64,000 nt of DNA from Rubrolithibacter sp043763625 (lineage in GTDB: Bacteria > Bacteroidota > Bacteroidia > Sphingobacteriales > Sphingobacteriaceae): contig JAYULL010000009.1 in NCBI GenBank assembly GCA_043763625.1, forward strand, positions 8,852-72,851, written 5' to 3'. Of the stretch, positions 34,090 to 43,313 are shown piece by piece. The notes under the pieces are model-generated. The model searched no databases. It was not told the DNA's origin and saw nothing but the letters and a program-made list of their open reading frames with translations. A program made the position numbers and the translations under genes. Every line of letters begins with the position of its first letter. The stretch's first letter is position 1.

Positions 34090-34097
34090 CAAAGATA
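34090..34097 (-). promoter_or_regulatory. Candidate -7 element of the GH32-like gene
   Basis: The minus strand reads TATCTTTG, a full match to TAnnTTTG, about 93 bp before the GH32-like ATG. No clear -33 box is present. The inverted repeat CCAAAG/CTTTGG at 34069-34086 lies just downstream, at the expected transcription start, and could be an operator or a leader hairpin. Confidence 0.4.
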
Positions 34098-34435
34098 TAG
34101 TAATAGCTGCATAATTAACTCTGATAGGCATTTTGCTCTTTACTGCAGCCGTTTTTTTCTGCTGTTCACCGTCAATTATTTTTCGACTGCTTGACTATAT
34201 ACCATATAAGAAGCAAGGGCGGCAGAAATCTCGACGTACTCTACTTTATTTTTTGAGTTGCTCAATCTTACGGATCACCGGGAGTTGGAGCGGTATACTA
34301 CGTTTCATTTACGTTTGATGACTTGCTGAAATAATCAGTTAGGTAGGGATTAAGGATACTTTAACACCATTCTACACGCCTTGCGAAGAATTACGAGAAA
34401 GAATTATTACTCAAAGGGCTGTATCTTTGAAACAT

Positions 34436-34487
34436 CATCTACCGGGGAATAAAGGTTTACCTCTCGCAAATTGCGAGAGGTTTTTTT
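34436..34487 (+). ncRNA. Candidate short non-coding RNA
   Basis: TATCTTTG at 34422-34429 is a full -7 match on the plus strand. About 24 nt after the predicted start is a perfect 10-bp hairpin (CCTCTCGCAA/TTGCGAGAGG) followed by seven T. No plus-strand gene lies upstream for more than 10 kb, so the terminator needs its own transcript. The product would be about 50 nt and has no start codon with a plausible frame. No -33 box is clear. It may instead be only a 3' hairpin for the convergent regulator gene. Confidence 0.45.
34460..34487 (+). terminator. Strong rho-independent terminator
   Basis: The inverted repeat pairs 34460-34469 with 34471-34480 and is followed by TTTTTTTATT. T-richness on the plus side shows the main direction. 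A run of A on its other side may let it also serve the regulator gene ending at 34520. Confidence 0.85.
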
Positions 34488-34519
34488 ATTATACGCCCTC
34501 TTACTTAGGGGGAGTTTTC

Positions 34520-35209
34520 TTACTCTACAACAAATTTGTAACCTATTCCGCGAATGGTTTGAAGATATTTAGGTCGGTCGAGATTATCCTCGATTTTTTT
34601 GCGAAGTCTCACAATATGCATATCTAAGGTACGGGTGTTAACATCAGAATTATACCCCCACACTACCATCATCAATTCATCCCGATTAATCACCTTATTT
34701 ACATTTTGAAGGAAATAAAGCAAAATTCGGTTTTCCAAAATAGTGAGTTCTATCTTTTTTCCGTTTTTAATTATGGAGTGTATATTCGGGTGATGCTCCA
34801 TATTCCCAAACTTATGCGATTCGCTCTTCTCCGTGCTTACAGCATATTTTATTTTATTGCCTATCAGCGCTACAAGTACATCCATATTAAACGGCTTTGT
34901 GATGTAGTCTGAAACTCCAAAGCTGTAAGCATCAATCTTATCCACGTCCTGCGCCTTAGCAGTAAGCATAATAATTAAACCGGCATAACCTTGATTGCGT
35001 AAATTCAAACAAACTTCAGAACCCTGAATTCCCGGTAGCATCCAGTCAAGTAATACAATTTCGGGCTTTTCGCTTAAAATTAATTCTTCTGCTGCTTTGC
35101 CGTCCGACGCTTCTATAATTCCATAACCTTCTGATTGCAAACGATGCACCACTAAAAAACGAAGATTCTCATCATCTTCAACTACTGCAATTTTTATTTC
35201 TTTATTCAT
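34520..35209 (-). CDS. OmpR-family response regulator
   Basis: This 229-residue regulator has a receiver domain (acidic pair D12/D13, phosphoacceptor D55 in IVLLDWMLPGIQG, T in IIMLTAKA, K in DYITKPF) and a C-terminal winged helix (about 130-229: LTILENRILLYFLQN, TRTLDMHIVRLRKKIE, TIRGIGYKF). It lies four bases after its kinase and is the last gene of the S9-like/kinase/regulator unit. Its targets are not known; the S9-like gene is a likely one. Confidence 0.96.
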   Translation of the reverse strand: MNKEIKIAVVEDDENLRFLVVHRLQSEGYGIIEASDGKAAEELILSEKPEIVLLDWMLPGIQGSEVCLNLRNQGYAGLIIMLTAKAQDVDKIDAYSFGVSDYITKPFNMDVLVALIGNKIKYAVSTEKSESHKFGNMEHHPNIHSIIKNGKKIELTILENRILLYFLQNVNKVINRDELMMVVWGYNSDVNTRTLDMHIVRLRKKIEDNLDRPKYLQTIRGIGYKFVVE

Positions 35210-35212
35210 ATT

Positions 35213-36886
35213 TCAAACTTCGTACGGTAACGTGATTACAAACTCTGATCCTGCGCCTACTTTACTTTTTACGGCAATTGTACCGCTCATAAAATTAATC
35301 AGTTCTTTACAAAATGCCAACCCCAAGCCTACGCTCCCTTGCTGATTAAATTCATTTTGTATTCGATAGAATTTCTTAAAAATATTTTTTAATTCTTCCT
35401 GTCGTATACCTATGCCTTTGTCTCTAAACCTAAAAACAATATTTTTGCGATATTTCTTTATTTCAATTTTAAGCACCTTCCGGGATTGGGGCGAATACTT
35501 ATAAGCATTGTCTATCAAGTTATGAAATAAACTTGACAGCAAGACAGGATCACTTTTAAAATAGTCAATAGAACGACTAATATCACATTGAATTGCGTGA
35601 TCCGGGTATTTAATTTCATATTCGTCTATTATGTTTTGAACAAATACTTCCAAATTGATCAACTCCTTTTTAATTTGGATAGATCTGTTTTCTATCTGCG
35701 TAAAGGATAAAAGCTTGTTCATTAAATCATTCAGCTTATCGGCTTCCTCATCTAAAATTTTTCCGTATCGCTTTAATTCAGTATCGGAGAGCTCCTTGGC
35801 GCCTCGGATATTATTTCCGGCAATTTTAATAACTGCAACAGGCGTTTTAAACTCATGAGTAAAGTTGTTTATAAAATCATACTGAAGCTTAAACATTTTT
35901 CGATTAATGTTCAAATTTCCGTAAATAAGAAACGCAATGAACCCCAGCAAACCGTAAACCAAAATTAAGCTCAGCGCTATCGGAAAAAAACGACCGAAAA
36001 CTTCTTTTCTCAAAAACGATTTTGAAGAGATAAAATACAGCTTATAGTCGCCGAACGCTCCCGGTAGGGCGATATCGGTGGTAAGCATATCGGGGTCGGT
36101 TTCCAAGTTTTCATACATCAAAGGCTTAAAACTAACATTCTGATAAAGTTCAGGATTGGCATTTCGAATTCTGAGTCCTGAAGGTGTTAGAAAAAAGCTA
36201 ACGACATCTTGTTGAAAAATTTGCGAAGCAGGCAGATCTTCCAGCATAATATCTTTAAACGTACGCATTTCTTCCCTCCTTGGTATGTTCATATAAGTAA
36301 TGCGATTAGGAGTAATGCTGTAAAAAACGTTTAAAATATCGTTGCTGTTTAATACGCGATTGGTATCTAAAGAAGCAATAAAACCGGTAAACTTTATGGC
36401 TATTTTACTAAATTCTGTAGTTGTTTTTAAGGATAGGTTACTGCCGCGGTTTTTTTTGTAAACTACTTTTTCATTCACGGTCACATCATCACCGAATTGA
36501 TACACTGCCCGAGGTTCCATCGAAAAGTTATTTACCCTAAAGCCGTTAGTGATAGTATGATTACTTATTTCAATATCGTAGAACACTATATTAGTTACGA
36601 ACTTATACCTGCTTAACACCTGACCGGCGTATTTTGAAATGGATCCGGAATCTAAGTATCCTTGGTAGTAAGAAATCTCCGGCACTGTTTTCCGAAAGAA
36701 ATTATTATAAGGACGCAAGGTTTCTTCCATTACATTAATTTTCTTGGAGGCAAATTCGTTTTCAATATATTTCGCTGTAAGATTATAGATTAAAACCAAC
36801 CCAAACAACAAAGAAACTCCGATTAATGAAAGAAAAAGAGTTACTAATTGAATGTTTTTTCGGTACGAGTCTTGCCCCTCTTTCAT
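35213..36886 (-). CDS. Sensor histidine kinase paired with the OmpR-type regulator
   Basis: This 557-residue kinase has a membrane helix at about 12-34, a periplasmic sensor of about 270 residues with no recognised fold, and a second helix at about 305-327. HisKA follows with NNFTHEFKTPVAVIK (H344). The HATPase has NLIDNAYKYSP, DKGIGIR and GSVGLGLAFC. There is no HAMP domain. It begins six bases after the stop of an S9-peptidase-like lipoprotein, so the three genes are probably one transcript. This suggests that the lipoprotein takes part in sensing. Confidence 0.95.
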   Translation of the reverse strand: MKEGQDSYRKNIQLVTLFLSLIGVSLLFGLVLIYNLTAKYIENEFASKKINVMEETLRPYNNFFRKTVPEISYYQGYLDSGSISKYAGQVLSRYKFVTNIVFYDIEISNHTITNGFRVNNFSMEPRAVYQFGDDVTVNEKVVYKKNRGSNLSLKTTTEFSKIAIKFTGFIASLDTNRVLNSNDILNVFYSITPNRITYMNIPRREEMRTFKDIMLEDLPASQIFQQDVVSFFLTPSGLRIRNANPELYQNVSFKPLMYENLETDPDMLTTDIALPGAFGDYKLYFISSKSFLRKEVFGRFFPIALSLILVYGLLGFIAFLIYGNLNINRKMFKLQYDFINNFTHEFKTPVAVIKIAGNNIRGAKELSDTELKRYGKILDEEADKLNDLMNKLLSFTQIENRSIQIKKELINLEVFVQNIIDEYEIKYPDHAIQCDISRSIDYFKSDPVLLSSLFHNLIDNAYKYSPQSRKVLKIEIKKYRKNIVFRFRDKGIGIRQEELKNIFKKFYRIQNEFNQQGSVGLGLAFCKELINFMSGTIAVKSKVGAGSEFVITLPYEV

Positions 36887-36892
36887 GACCGC

Positions 36893-38791
36893 CTATTTCT
36901 TCTTAAGATAATCAGCAAGAAAGTCCTCAAGCCTTTGATAAAATTCAACCCTGTTCTCCCTATTACTGAAATAGGTGCCTTCGCCGTCCTTAAGCATATA
37001 ACTGACGGGTATATTCCTCCCTTTAAGGTCTTTAACAAACTGGTCTAAATCGTTAATATTAGCCTTTTTATCCTTAGTTCCTTGTGCTATAAAAACAGGA
37101 GCCTTTATTCTGTCGGAGTGAAAAACCGGAGAAACTGCCCGGAAATAATCCACGTCTTTCTCAGGATTTCCAATCATCTCGTAATACATTTTCAGGTATG
37201 GCTTGTTGTAAGACGGTATTTCTTTAACGTATGAAAATAAATTTACAGGGCCTGAGTAAGAAATTCCGCAAGCATATAAATCCGGGTTGAAGCATAAGCC
37301 GTGTAAAGCGGAATAGCCGCCAAAACCGGTGCCGTAAACAGCAATTCTCTTTTTATCGGCAATTCCCTTTTCTACTAACCAACGAACACCGTCGGTAATA
37401 TCGTTTTGCATAGTTGTTCCCCATTTTTTAAATCCGGCAATCCAAAATTCCTTTCCATACCCGGTAGAACCCCTAAAATTAGGCTGAAAAACTACATACC
37501 CTCGGCTAACTAAAAACTGCACTTCAGAATTGTATCCCCAGACAGCCCTGGAAGAGGGCCCGTTGTGCGGCATCACTACAACCGGCAGATTTACCGGCTT
37601 AAGACGATAGGGAATAGTTAAATAGGCATTAATAATTTTGCCGTCTCGCGACAAATAGGTAACCGGCTTCATTTCGCTGGTTCTAGTTGAATCTATTGCC
37701 GGATTTACATCAGCTAACTTTCTGAGTCGATTATGAACCGGACTGTATAAATAAAAAGCACCGGGGGTTTTATCGGTAAACGTGCGTACAATGAATTTCT
37801 TCTCCAGCGAATCTTTATCTGCAATCCGGATTTCGGAACGCGGAAGCTTTTCAACCAAGGCAGAATAAACGGCTTTCAAATTTTTATCCAAATACATCCT
37901 TTCTTTCTTCGATGTAGTATAAGAAACGTACTGTATCAATCCTTTCGCAAAAGAATATCCCGGCTCAATTACATCTACTTCAGGATGACTGTATAAAACT
38001 TTTATCTCATTAGCACTCTCGCAATCAAGTTCAACGAGGGCCGCCTTATCGCGATTTTTATTAGACAAGGCATAAATCCGCGATCGTTTACCCCGGCAAA
38101 ACCCGATAGGATCTATAGTAGTTTTAAAATTGTTGGTAAAAACTTTCTTAAACGGCTGAAATGTGTCGGCACGATACAGCAAGGTTTCGTAAGTACTGTC
38201 GCTTGCTATCGCTAATCGGATTTCTCCTTGCCGGTCTGCAAACCACTCGGTAACACTCCCCGGATTTTGGGCAAGCATAGTAAGACTTCGAGTATATATA
38301 TTTAATCGATAAGCATCAAAAGCTGAAGCATCCCTGCGGTTAAGAGCTATAAGCACTTCGCTGTTAGTGCTCTGTTTTCTGTTTGAATTTATAAACCTCA
38401 ATTTGCCTTTAGCATCAGGCAGTAAATCTCGGTTATTCTCGCCGTTTCGGCGTACTGCATACAAATGCTCGTCTTCTTCTTGCGTCCAATCTTTAGTATA
38501 AACTATATCCTCGTTATTGAGCCAGAAATATTCCGCTACATTTCGATCCGAAAGTTTGGTTATCTGAATTTCTTGATTCCTGGTTAGGGATTTCACAAAG
38601 AGGTTATACCTGTTTTTATAGGGTTGCAAATACGATATATAATTGCCGTCGGGAGAGATTTGGAACCCGAATTTTATAGGACTTTTAAAAAAGCTTTCAA
38701 CTGGAATTTGAGTAACGGCATCCTCTTGCTTACAACCTGATCCGAGTGCCAGAAAGTACAGCAATAAAAACCGTTTGAGAAAAAATTGCAT
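36893..38791 (-). CDS. S9 (prolyl oligopeptidase)-like lipoprotein lacking catalytic Ser and His
   Basis: This 632-residue protein has a lipoprotein signal (FLALGSGC, Cys near residue 20), a beta-propeller (about 30-370) and an alpha/beta-hydrolase domain (about 390-632). The hydrolase frame is easy to recognise: QPNFRGSTGYGKEFW, DITDGVRWL, SPVFHSDRIKAPVFIAQG. However, the nucleophile elbow GxSxGGY reads GTGFGGY, so Ser is Gly at residue 489. The catalytic His of EGHGF is Thr in GEGTYF (T606). Asp is kept (D574). It is therefore probably not a peptidase but a binding or sensing protein. The oxyanion HGGP is HNGP. It leads a unit with a sensor kinase (6 bp) and regulator. Confidence 0.85.
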   Translation of the reverse strand: MQFFLKRFLLLYFLALGSGCKQEDAVTQIPVESFFKSPIKFGFQISPDGNYISYLQPYKNRYNLFVKSLTRNQEIQITKLSDRNVAEYFWLNNEDIVYTKDWTQEEDEHLYAVRRNGENNRDLLPDAKGKLRFINSNRKQSTNSEVLIALNRRDASAFDAYRLNIYTRSLTMLAQNPGSVTEWFADRQGEIRLAIASDSTYETLLYRADTFQPFKKVFTNNFKTTIDPIGFCRGKRSRIYALSNKNRDKAALVELDCESANEIKVLYSHPEVDVIEPGYSFAKGLIQYVSYTTSKKERMYLDKNLKAVYSALVEKLPRSEIRIADKDSLEKKFIVRTFTDKTPGAFYLYSPVHNRLRKLADVNPAIDSTRTSEMKPVTYLSRDGKIINAYLTIPYRLKPVNLPVVVMPHNGPSSRAVWGYNSEVQFLVSRGYVVFQPNFRGSTGYGKEFWIAGFKKWGTTMQNDITDGVRWLVEKGIADKKRIAVYGTGFGGYSALHGLCFNPDLYACGISYSGPVNLFSYVKEIPSYNKPYLKMYYEMIGNPEKDVDYFRAVSPVFHSDRIKAPVFIAQGTKDKKANINDLDQFVKDLKGRNIPVSYMLKDGEGTYFSNRENRVEFYQRLEDFLADYLKKK

Positions 38792-38967
38792 GCTTGTTAA
38801 AAATCTTCCTCTATTTGTAACGTTAAAAATATAAATGCTATATTAATTGATGTTCTTTTTAATTGGTCAAAGGGTTAAGTAAAGAATCGGTAGTGAAGGT
38901 ATATAATTTCGGTTTTTAGGCGCCGATGTTAAAAGTAACATTTAAAATACTTGGTATTCGTTGATTA

Positions 38968-40770
38968 ATGAAGAAACTTGTTCTGCTATTAGCTCTTACT
39001 TTGAAAATGGCAATTGTTTACAGCCAGAATATTCCCCTCGGCAGTAACACTGCCATGCAATATTACAGTAACGGAAATTACGAAAGTGCGTTGCCGCTGC
39101 TTCGAGACCTTTTTTACAAAAGCGGACTATATTACGATCAATATTTTGATGTACTGCTTAAGCTTAAAAATTTAGGTGAGGCTGAGAAAATTGTTAAGAA
39201 ACAGCTTAAGGCTTATCCTCAAAACATAAACTTCAAGGTTGACTACGGACGACTTTTACAGGAGCAAGGCGAGCAGGAAAAGGCTAAAGCTTGGATTAAA
39301 TCGATTACAGAAAAACTACCTAAAGACGAAACCGAAATAAGAAATCTCGCGACAGCTTTTTATCGAAACGGCGGATATGACGAGGCCGTAAAAGTATTGC
39401 TGCAAGGAAGGGAAGTATTGAACAAGGAAACAGTTTTCACATTTGATCTGATATCGCTTTACCGATTTCAGAAAAACAAAGAAATGCTGGTAAGCGAATA
39501 TGTTAATGCCTTGCAACACAATATCGAGATTATCAATCAGGCGCAAAATACCTTTGCCGGTCTTTTTGAAAAGCCGGGAGATTATGAATCTCTAAAACAA
39601 AGCTTAATAGATGCACTGCAGCGAAATCCTCAAAATATTGCACTTACCGAACTTTTACTGTGGACCTACACGCAAACCCGGCAATATAATTTGGCGCTAA
39701 AGCAAACCATTGCTTTAGATAAGCGGCTGAAAGAAGACGGGGAACGGGTTTACGATTACACCTTTACTTTAATAGAAAATAAAGCCTTTGAACAGGCAAT
39801 TGAAGCGCTTAACTATCTAACGGCAAAGGGCAAAGAAAATCGATTTTATATTCCGGCGAAGATTCAATTAATAAACATTAAAACCGGATTGTTAGAAGAA
39901 GGCAACTACAAGCCGCAAGATTTGACGCTTCTTGAACAAGATTTCACAGCACTTATTTCCGAGTTCGGCAAATCAGTTAAAACTGCCGGAGCAATCAAGC
40001 AGTTGTCGCATTTGAAGGGATTCTACCTAAACAAAGCTCCGGAAGCAGAACAGCTTTTGGAAGATTTGCTGAAAACTCCCGGCTTGCCGGAGGAGACGAC
40101 CGGTCAAATTAAACTTTCGCTGGCTGATATCTATATCCTTACCGGCGAGGTGTGGGATGCAACCTTAGCTTACAGTCAGGTTGAAAAACAATTCCCGAAT
40201 ACAGCTTTAGCTCAAGAAGCGAAATTCAGGAATGCAAAGCTTGCTTACTTTCAAGGAGATTTCAACTGGTCAAAAGCACAGCTTGATGTATTAAAAAGCG
40301 CTACATCACAATTAATTGCTAACGACGCATTAAATTTAGGCTTACTCATCGCAGAGAATTTAGCATCCCCTCAAGATACTCTAGCACTAAAGGCCTATGC
40401 TAACGCAGATCTTCTAACTTTTAAAAACAAGTTAATCGAAGCACTTTCGGCATTAGGAGAAATAGAAAAGACATTTGCAGGAACAAGCTTGGCTGATGAT
40501 ATTTTAATGGCAGAAGCTAAAATATTTCTAAAGCAAAAACAGCCTGAAAAGGCAGCGACTCACTTGAAAACAATTGCGGATAACTATGCTTACGATTTGT
40601 GGGCAGACGACGCACTTTTTATGCTGGCAGAGTTATGCGAACACGATCTCAAATCTCCCGAAAAAGCAAAAGAATACTATCAAAAACTGCTAAGCAATTA
40701 CCCGGGAAGCATTTTAATAAACGATGCAAGAAAAAGATTTAGAATATTGAGAGGTGATAAAACCGAATAA
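38968..40770 (+). CDS. Secreted TPR-repeat protein
   Basis: This 600-residue protein has a signal peptide (ending near IVYSQ) and tetratricopeptide-like helical repeats along its length. Examples are YYSNGNYESALPLLRDLF, FYRNGGYDEAVKVLLQG and the final KSPEKAKEYYQKLLSNYPGS. The repeats indicate a periplasmic scaffold for protein binding. No enzyme motif is present. It is followed after 16 bp by DUF4286 and then the rfbC-like gene, likely one transcript. Partner unknown. Confidence 0.85.
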   Translation: MKKLVLLLALTLKMAIVYSQNIPLGSNTAMQYYSNGNYESALPLLRDLFYKSGLYYDQYFDVLLKLKNLGEAEKIVKKQLKAYPQNINFKVDYGRLLQEQGEQEKAKAWIKSITEKLPKDETEIRNLATAFYRNGGYDEAVKVLLQGREVLNKETVFTFDLISLYRFQKNKEMLVSEYVNALQHNIEIINQAQNTFAGLFEKPGDYESLKQSLIDALQRNPQNIALTELLLWTYTQTRQYNLALKQTIALDKRLKEDGERVYDYTFTLIENKAFEQAIEALNYLTAKGKENRFYIPAKIQLINIKTGLLEEGNYKPQDLTLLEQDFTALISEFGKSVKTAGAIKQLSHLKGFYLNKAPEAEQLLEDLLKTPGLPEETTGQIKLSLADIYILTGEVWDATLAYSQVEKQFPNTALAQEAKFRNAKLAYFQGDFNWSKAQLDVLKSATSQLIANDALNLGLLIAENLASPQDTLALKAYANADLLTFKNKLIEALSALGEIEKTFAGTSLADDILMAEAKIFLKQKQPEKAATHLKTIADNYAYDLWADDALFMLAELCEHDLKSPEKAKEYYQKLLSNYPGSILINDARKRFRILRGDKTE

Positions 40771-40786
40771 TCTCTATTTTCGCTGA

Positions 40787-41092
40787 ATGGTTCTATACAA
40801 TCTCACTGCAATTGTCGAGGAGGAATTCCACGACGAGTGGATGACTTGGATGAAGGAAATTTTTATTCCTTCGGTAATAAACACCGGCCTTTTCAAAGAT
40901 CACCATGTGTTAAGAGTTTTAGATTCGCCAAACCCCGGTGTTACATATTGCTTTCAGTTTATTGCTGCCGGGCATCACGAATACCAAAAGTTTAGAGACC
41001 GGCACGAACCGGCATTATTAAATGATTACTATAATAAATTCGAAAATAAGGCTGTTTCTTTCAGCACATTAATGGAATACTGCGACAAATGA
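40787..41092 (+). CDS. DUF4286-family protein
   Basis: This 101-residue cytoplasmic protein matches DUF4286 by its opening YNLTAIVEEEFHDEWMTWM and its YCFQFIAAGHHEYQKF block, which suggest a ferredoxin-like alpha/beta dimeric fold (ABM-like). The function of the family is unknown. Its stop overlaps the following start by ATGA, so translation of the two is probably coupled. Confidence 0.82.
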   Translation: MVLYNLTAIVEEEFHDEWMTWMKEIFIPSVINTGLFKDHHVLRVLDSPNPGVTYCFQFIAAGHHEYQKFRDRHEPALLNDYYNKFENKAVSFSTLMEYCDK

Positions 41093-41637
41093 ATTTTAAA
41101 GAAACCCCCATCAAAGATTTGATAATTGTTGAACCAAAAGTTTGGAACGATACACGCGGACATTTTTTTGAAAGTTACAACGAAAATCTCTTTAAAGAAG
41201 CCGGAATTGACGTAAGCTTTGTTCAAGACAACCAATCGCAGTCTCAACGAGGAACATTACGGGGCTTACATGCTCAAACCCAACCATGGGCACAGGGCAA
41301 ACTCGTAAGAGTTATACGAGGCAAAGTGCTGGATGTAGCCGTTGATATTCGTAAAAATTCCCCTACTTACGGCAAGCATTATACTTTAGAGCTTAGTGAA
41401 GAAAACAAGTTGATGCTTTGGGTGCCCACGGGATTTCTTCACGGATTCGCTACATTGGAAGATGAAACCATATTCACTTACAAAGTTAGCAACCTCTATA
41501 ACCGAGAATCAGAAATTGGCGTTATGTGGAATGATGAAGATTTGAAAATAGACTGGCAGCTTGCAAAAGAAGAAATTATCTTATCTGAAAAGGATAAGGT
41601 ATTGAAAAAGTTCAAAGATTTGCAAAGCCCGTTTTAG
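41089..41637 (+). CDS. rfbC: dTDP-4-dehydrorhamnose 3,5-epimerase
   Basis: This 182-residue cupin-fold epimerase works in dTDP-L-rhamnose synthesis. Signatures are DTRGHFFESYNE, the catalytic His in GTLRGLHAQ, GKLVRVIRGKVLDVAVDIRKNSPT, and the Tyr/Asp region of VPTGFLHGFATLEDETIFTYKVSNLYN. Length is usual. rfbA, rfbB and rfbD are not adjacent, so this copy is an orphan or the others lie elsewhere. Closely related sugar-nucleotide epimerases cannot be excluded. Confidence 0.93.
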   Translation: MNFKETPIKDLIIVEPKVWNDTRGHFFESYNENLFKEAGIDVSFVQDNQSQSQRGTLRGLHAQTQPWAQGKLVRVIRGKVLDVAVDIRKNSPTYGKHYTLELSEENKLMLWVPTGFLHGFATLEDETIFTYKVSNLYNRESEIGVMWNDEDLKIDWQLAKEEIILSEKDKVLKKFKDLQSPF

Positions 41638-41650
41638 GGGCGCGCCTCCT

Positions 41651-42493
41651 TTATTTTTCGTTTATCAACTCATACAATTCATCCAACTTTGGAGAAAGCA
41701 CAATTTCGATTCTCCTGTTCCGGCTTCTGATTTCCGGTGTGTTTCCGGTAAGTATAGGTTGAAACTCGCCTTTTCCGGTTGCCGTAACCCGCGTGCCGTC
41801 AATCTTTTGCACTTCTGTTAAATATCGAACAACAGATGTAGAACGTAAAACGCTCAGGTCCCAATTATCTTTAATCTGACCCAAATTAACCACCTTCTGA
41901 TTATCCGTATGTCCTTCTACCGAAATGTTTATATCTGCTTGGGTTTTTAAAACTTTAGACAGCTCCGTTAAAGCCTGTTTCCCCTTTTCATCTATGATTA
42001 TACTTCCTGTGTTAAACAACAATTTATCGGTTAGCGATACGTACACTTTACCGTTTCTAATTTCTACAGTCAGTCCGCTTTCCCGGAATCCTAACAAGGC
42101 TTTTTGGAGTTTTTCTTTAAGCGCATTTGTTGCCTGATCGCGTTTACGTAATATTTCTTCAACTTCTTTTAAACGTACCTCTCGTTTCTGCAAATCATCA
42201 ATCAACTTTTTAATTTCAGCTGAACTGTTAGACCGCAGGCTAGCATAATTCTCGTCTAAGCCTTCTACTTTGCTTTGAAGTTCGGCAATTCGGGCGTTTA
42301 GCTTTCCGGTGTCGGCACGCAGCTTTTCCAATTCACTTTCCATGCTCTCTATTTTAATCTTGGCACTATTCCATCCCCCGGAAAGCGAATCGCGTTCGGA
42401 AATCAAGGAATTATACTGTTTCATGGACAATATGCGGCAAGAGCCGAGAATTAAACCGGAAGCAAATAAAAAGAGCAATAAAAGTTTTCTCAT
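41651..42493 (-). CDS. OmpA-family outer-membrane lipoprotein with coiled coil
   Basis: The 280-residue protein starts at ATG 42493, since a lipoprotein signal (LILGSC) follows; the frame extends to 42517 but that part overlaps the upstream gene. A coiled coil of about 100 residues (rich in Glu, Lys, Leu) is followed by an OmpA peptidoglycan-binding domain with NISVEGHTDNQKV, the LSVLRSTSVVRYL helix and RNRRIEIVL. It should tether the outer membrane to peptidoglycan. It begins 10 bp after the DUF2461 gene. Confidence 0.92.
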   Translation of the reverse strand: MRKLLLLFLFASGLILGSCRILSMKQYNSLISERDSLSGGWNSAKIKIESMESELEKLRADTGKLNARIAELQSKVEGLDENYASLRSNSSAEIKKLIDDLQKREVRLKEVEEILRKRDQATNALKEKLQKALLGFRESGLTVEIRNGKVYVSLTDKLLFNTGSIIIDEKGKQALTELSKVLKTQADINISVEGHTDNQKVVNLGQIKDNWDLSVLRSTSVVRYLTEVQKIDGTRVTATGKGEFQPILTGNTPEIRSRNRRIEIVLSPKLDELYELINEK

Positions 42494-42503
42494 AAAATCT
42501 GAA

Positions 42504-43166
42504 CTACGAAATGGCATTTCTTAAAAAAACAATAAGTGGATTTAATTTTTTAAAAATATCGGCAACTTGGCTTGGCAGCTCTCTATTCAATATCTCTTTA
42601 TCGGCGAGATGCTTGGTGGCAACAAAACTTTTAAGTTTAAGATATTCAATAAGCTCATGATCTGCTGGGTAACCTTTAGGTATTGTCTTTAGGCTATGCT
42701 CAGAATCTAAACTTTTAAATGTTTTCTTAAACCCGGCGGAATTAATTATCTCCGAAAATTCCCCGGAACTATAATCAATTTCCTGTCTTATTGCTTTTAA
42801 TTGTTCCGCTTCCGGGTACCAAGAACCACCGCCGATAAAACATTTCCCGGGTTCAATATTGATATAATATCCGGGGCCGTTAAAATTTTTACCCTTGCCG
42901 GAAAGCGCAATACCGAAGTTAGTTTTATAGGGAGTTTTATCTTTACTAAAACGGATATCACGATAAATACGCATAATGCAATCTTCGGGGAGAAGAACGG
43001 CAGGAATTGTATTATCTATTTCTGAAAGGCTTTTTAAAACTAATGCGGCAAAGCCTAAAATATTCTCGCGAGCAAATTGGTATTCATTTTTATGCAGTTG
43101 AAACCATTCGCGGTTATTATTTTGGGATAAATCTTTTAAAAAGTTTAGCGTAGAATCAGCTATCAT
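42504..43166 (-). CDS. DUF2461 family protein
   Basis: This 220-residue protein belongs to the TIGR02453/DUF2461 family: LNFLKDLSQNNNREWFQLHK at the start, then IYRDIRFSKDKTPYKTNFG and GPGYYINIEPGKCFIGGG. It is cytoplasmic, of unknown function, widespread in Bacteroidota. It probably shares a transcript with the OmpA gene. Confidence 0.88.
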   Translation of the reverse strand: MIADSTLNFLKDLSQNNNREWFQLHKNEYQFARENILGFAALVLKSLSEIDNTIPAVLLPEDCIMRIYRDIRFSKDKTPYKTNFGIALSGKGKNFNGPGYYINIEPGKCFIGGGSWYPEAEQLKAIRQEIDYSSGEFSEIINSAGFKKTFKSLDSEHSLKTIPKGYPADHELIEYLKLKSFVATKHLADKEILNRELPSQVADIFKKLNPLIVFLRNAIS

Positions 43167-43313
43167 TATAAGAACAAAGTTATATTTAACTCTACAAAGA
43201 CGGCAGCAACATCACGTCGACGATCTAAAACTAAATGCATTTTATCAGGATAGCGCTATAAAATAAATTTCATAAAAATTTAAAATTATTTGTTCTACTC
43301 AGCTTGCCGGAAA

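Larger units (their letters stand above)
33998..34519. other. 522-bp intergenic region
   Basis: It separates the GH32-like gene from the two-component regulator, both on the minus strand. It holds a candidate GH32 promoter element and an inverted repeat near its left end, and a candidate short plus-strand RNA with a strong terminator near its right end. The middle (about 34100-34420) shows nothing I can name; the short ORFs there lack supporting features. Confidence 0.5.

Noticed and set aside
34009..34318. Short plus-strand frames of about 60 codons in the 522-bp gap
   Set aside because: They lack a signal peptide, domain, good start context or neighbour support and their composition looks random.
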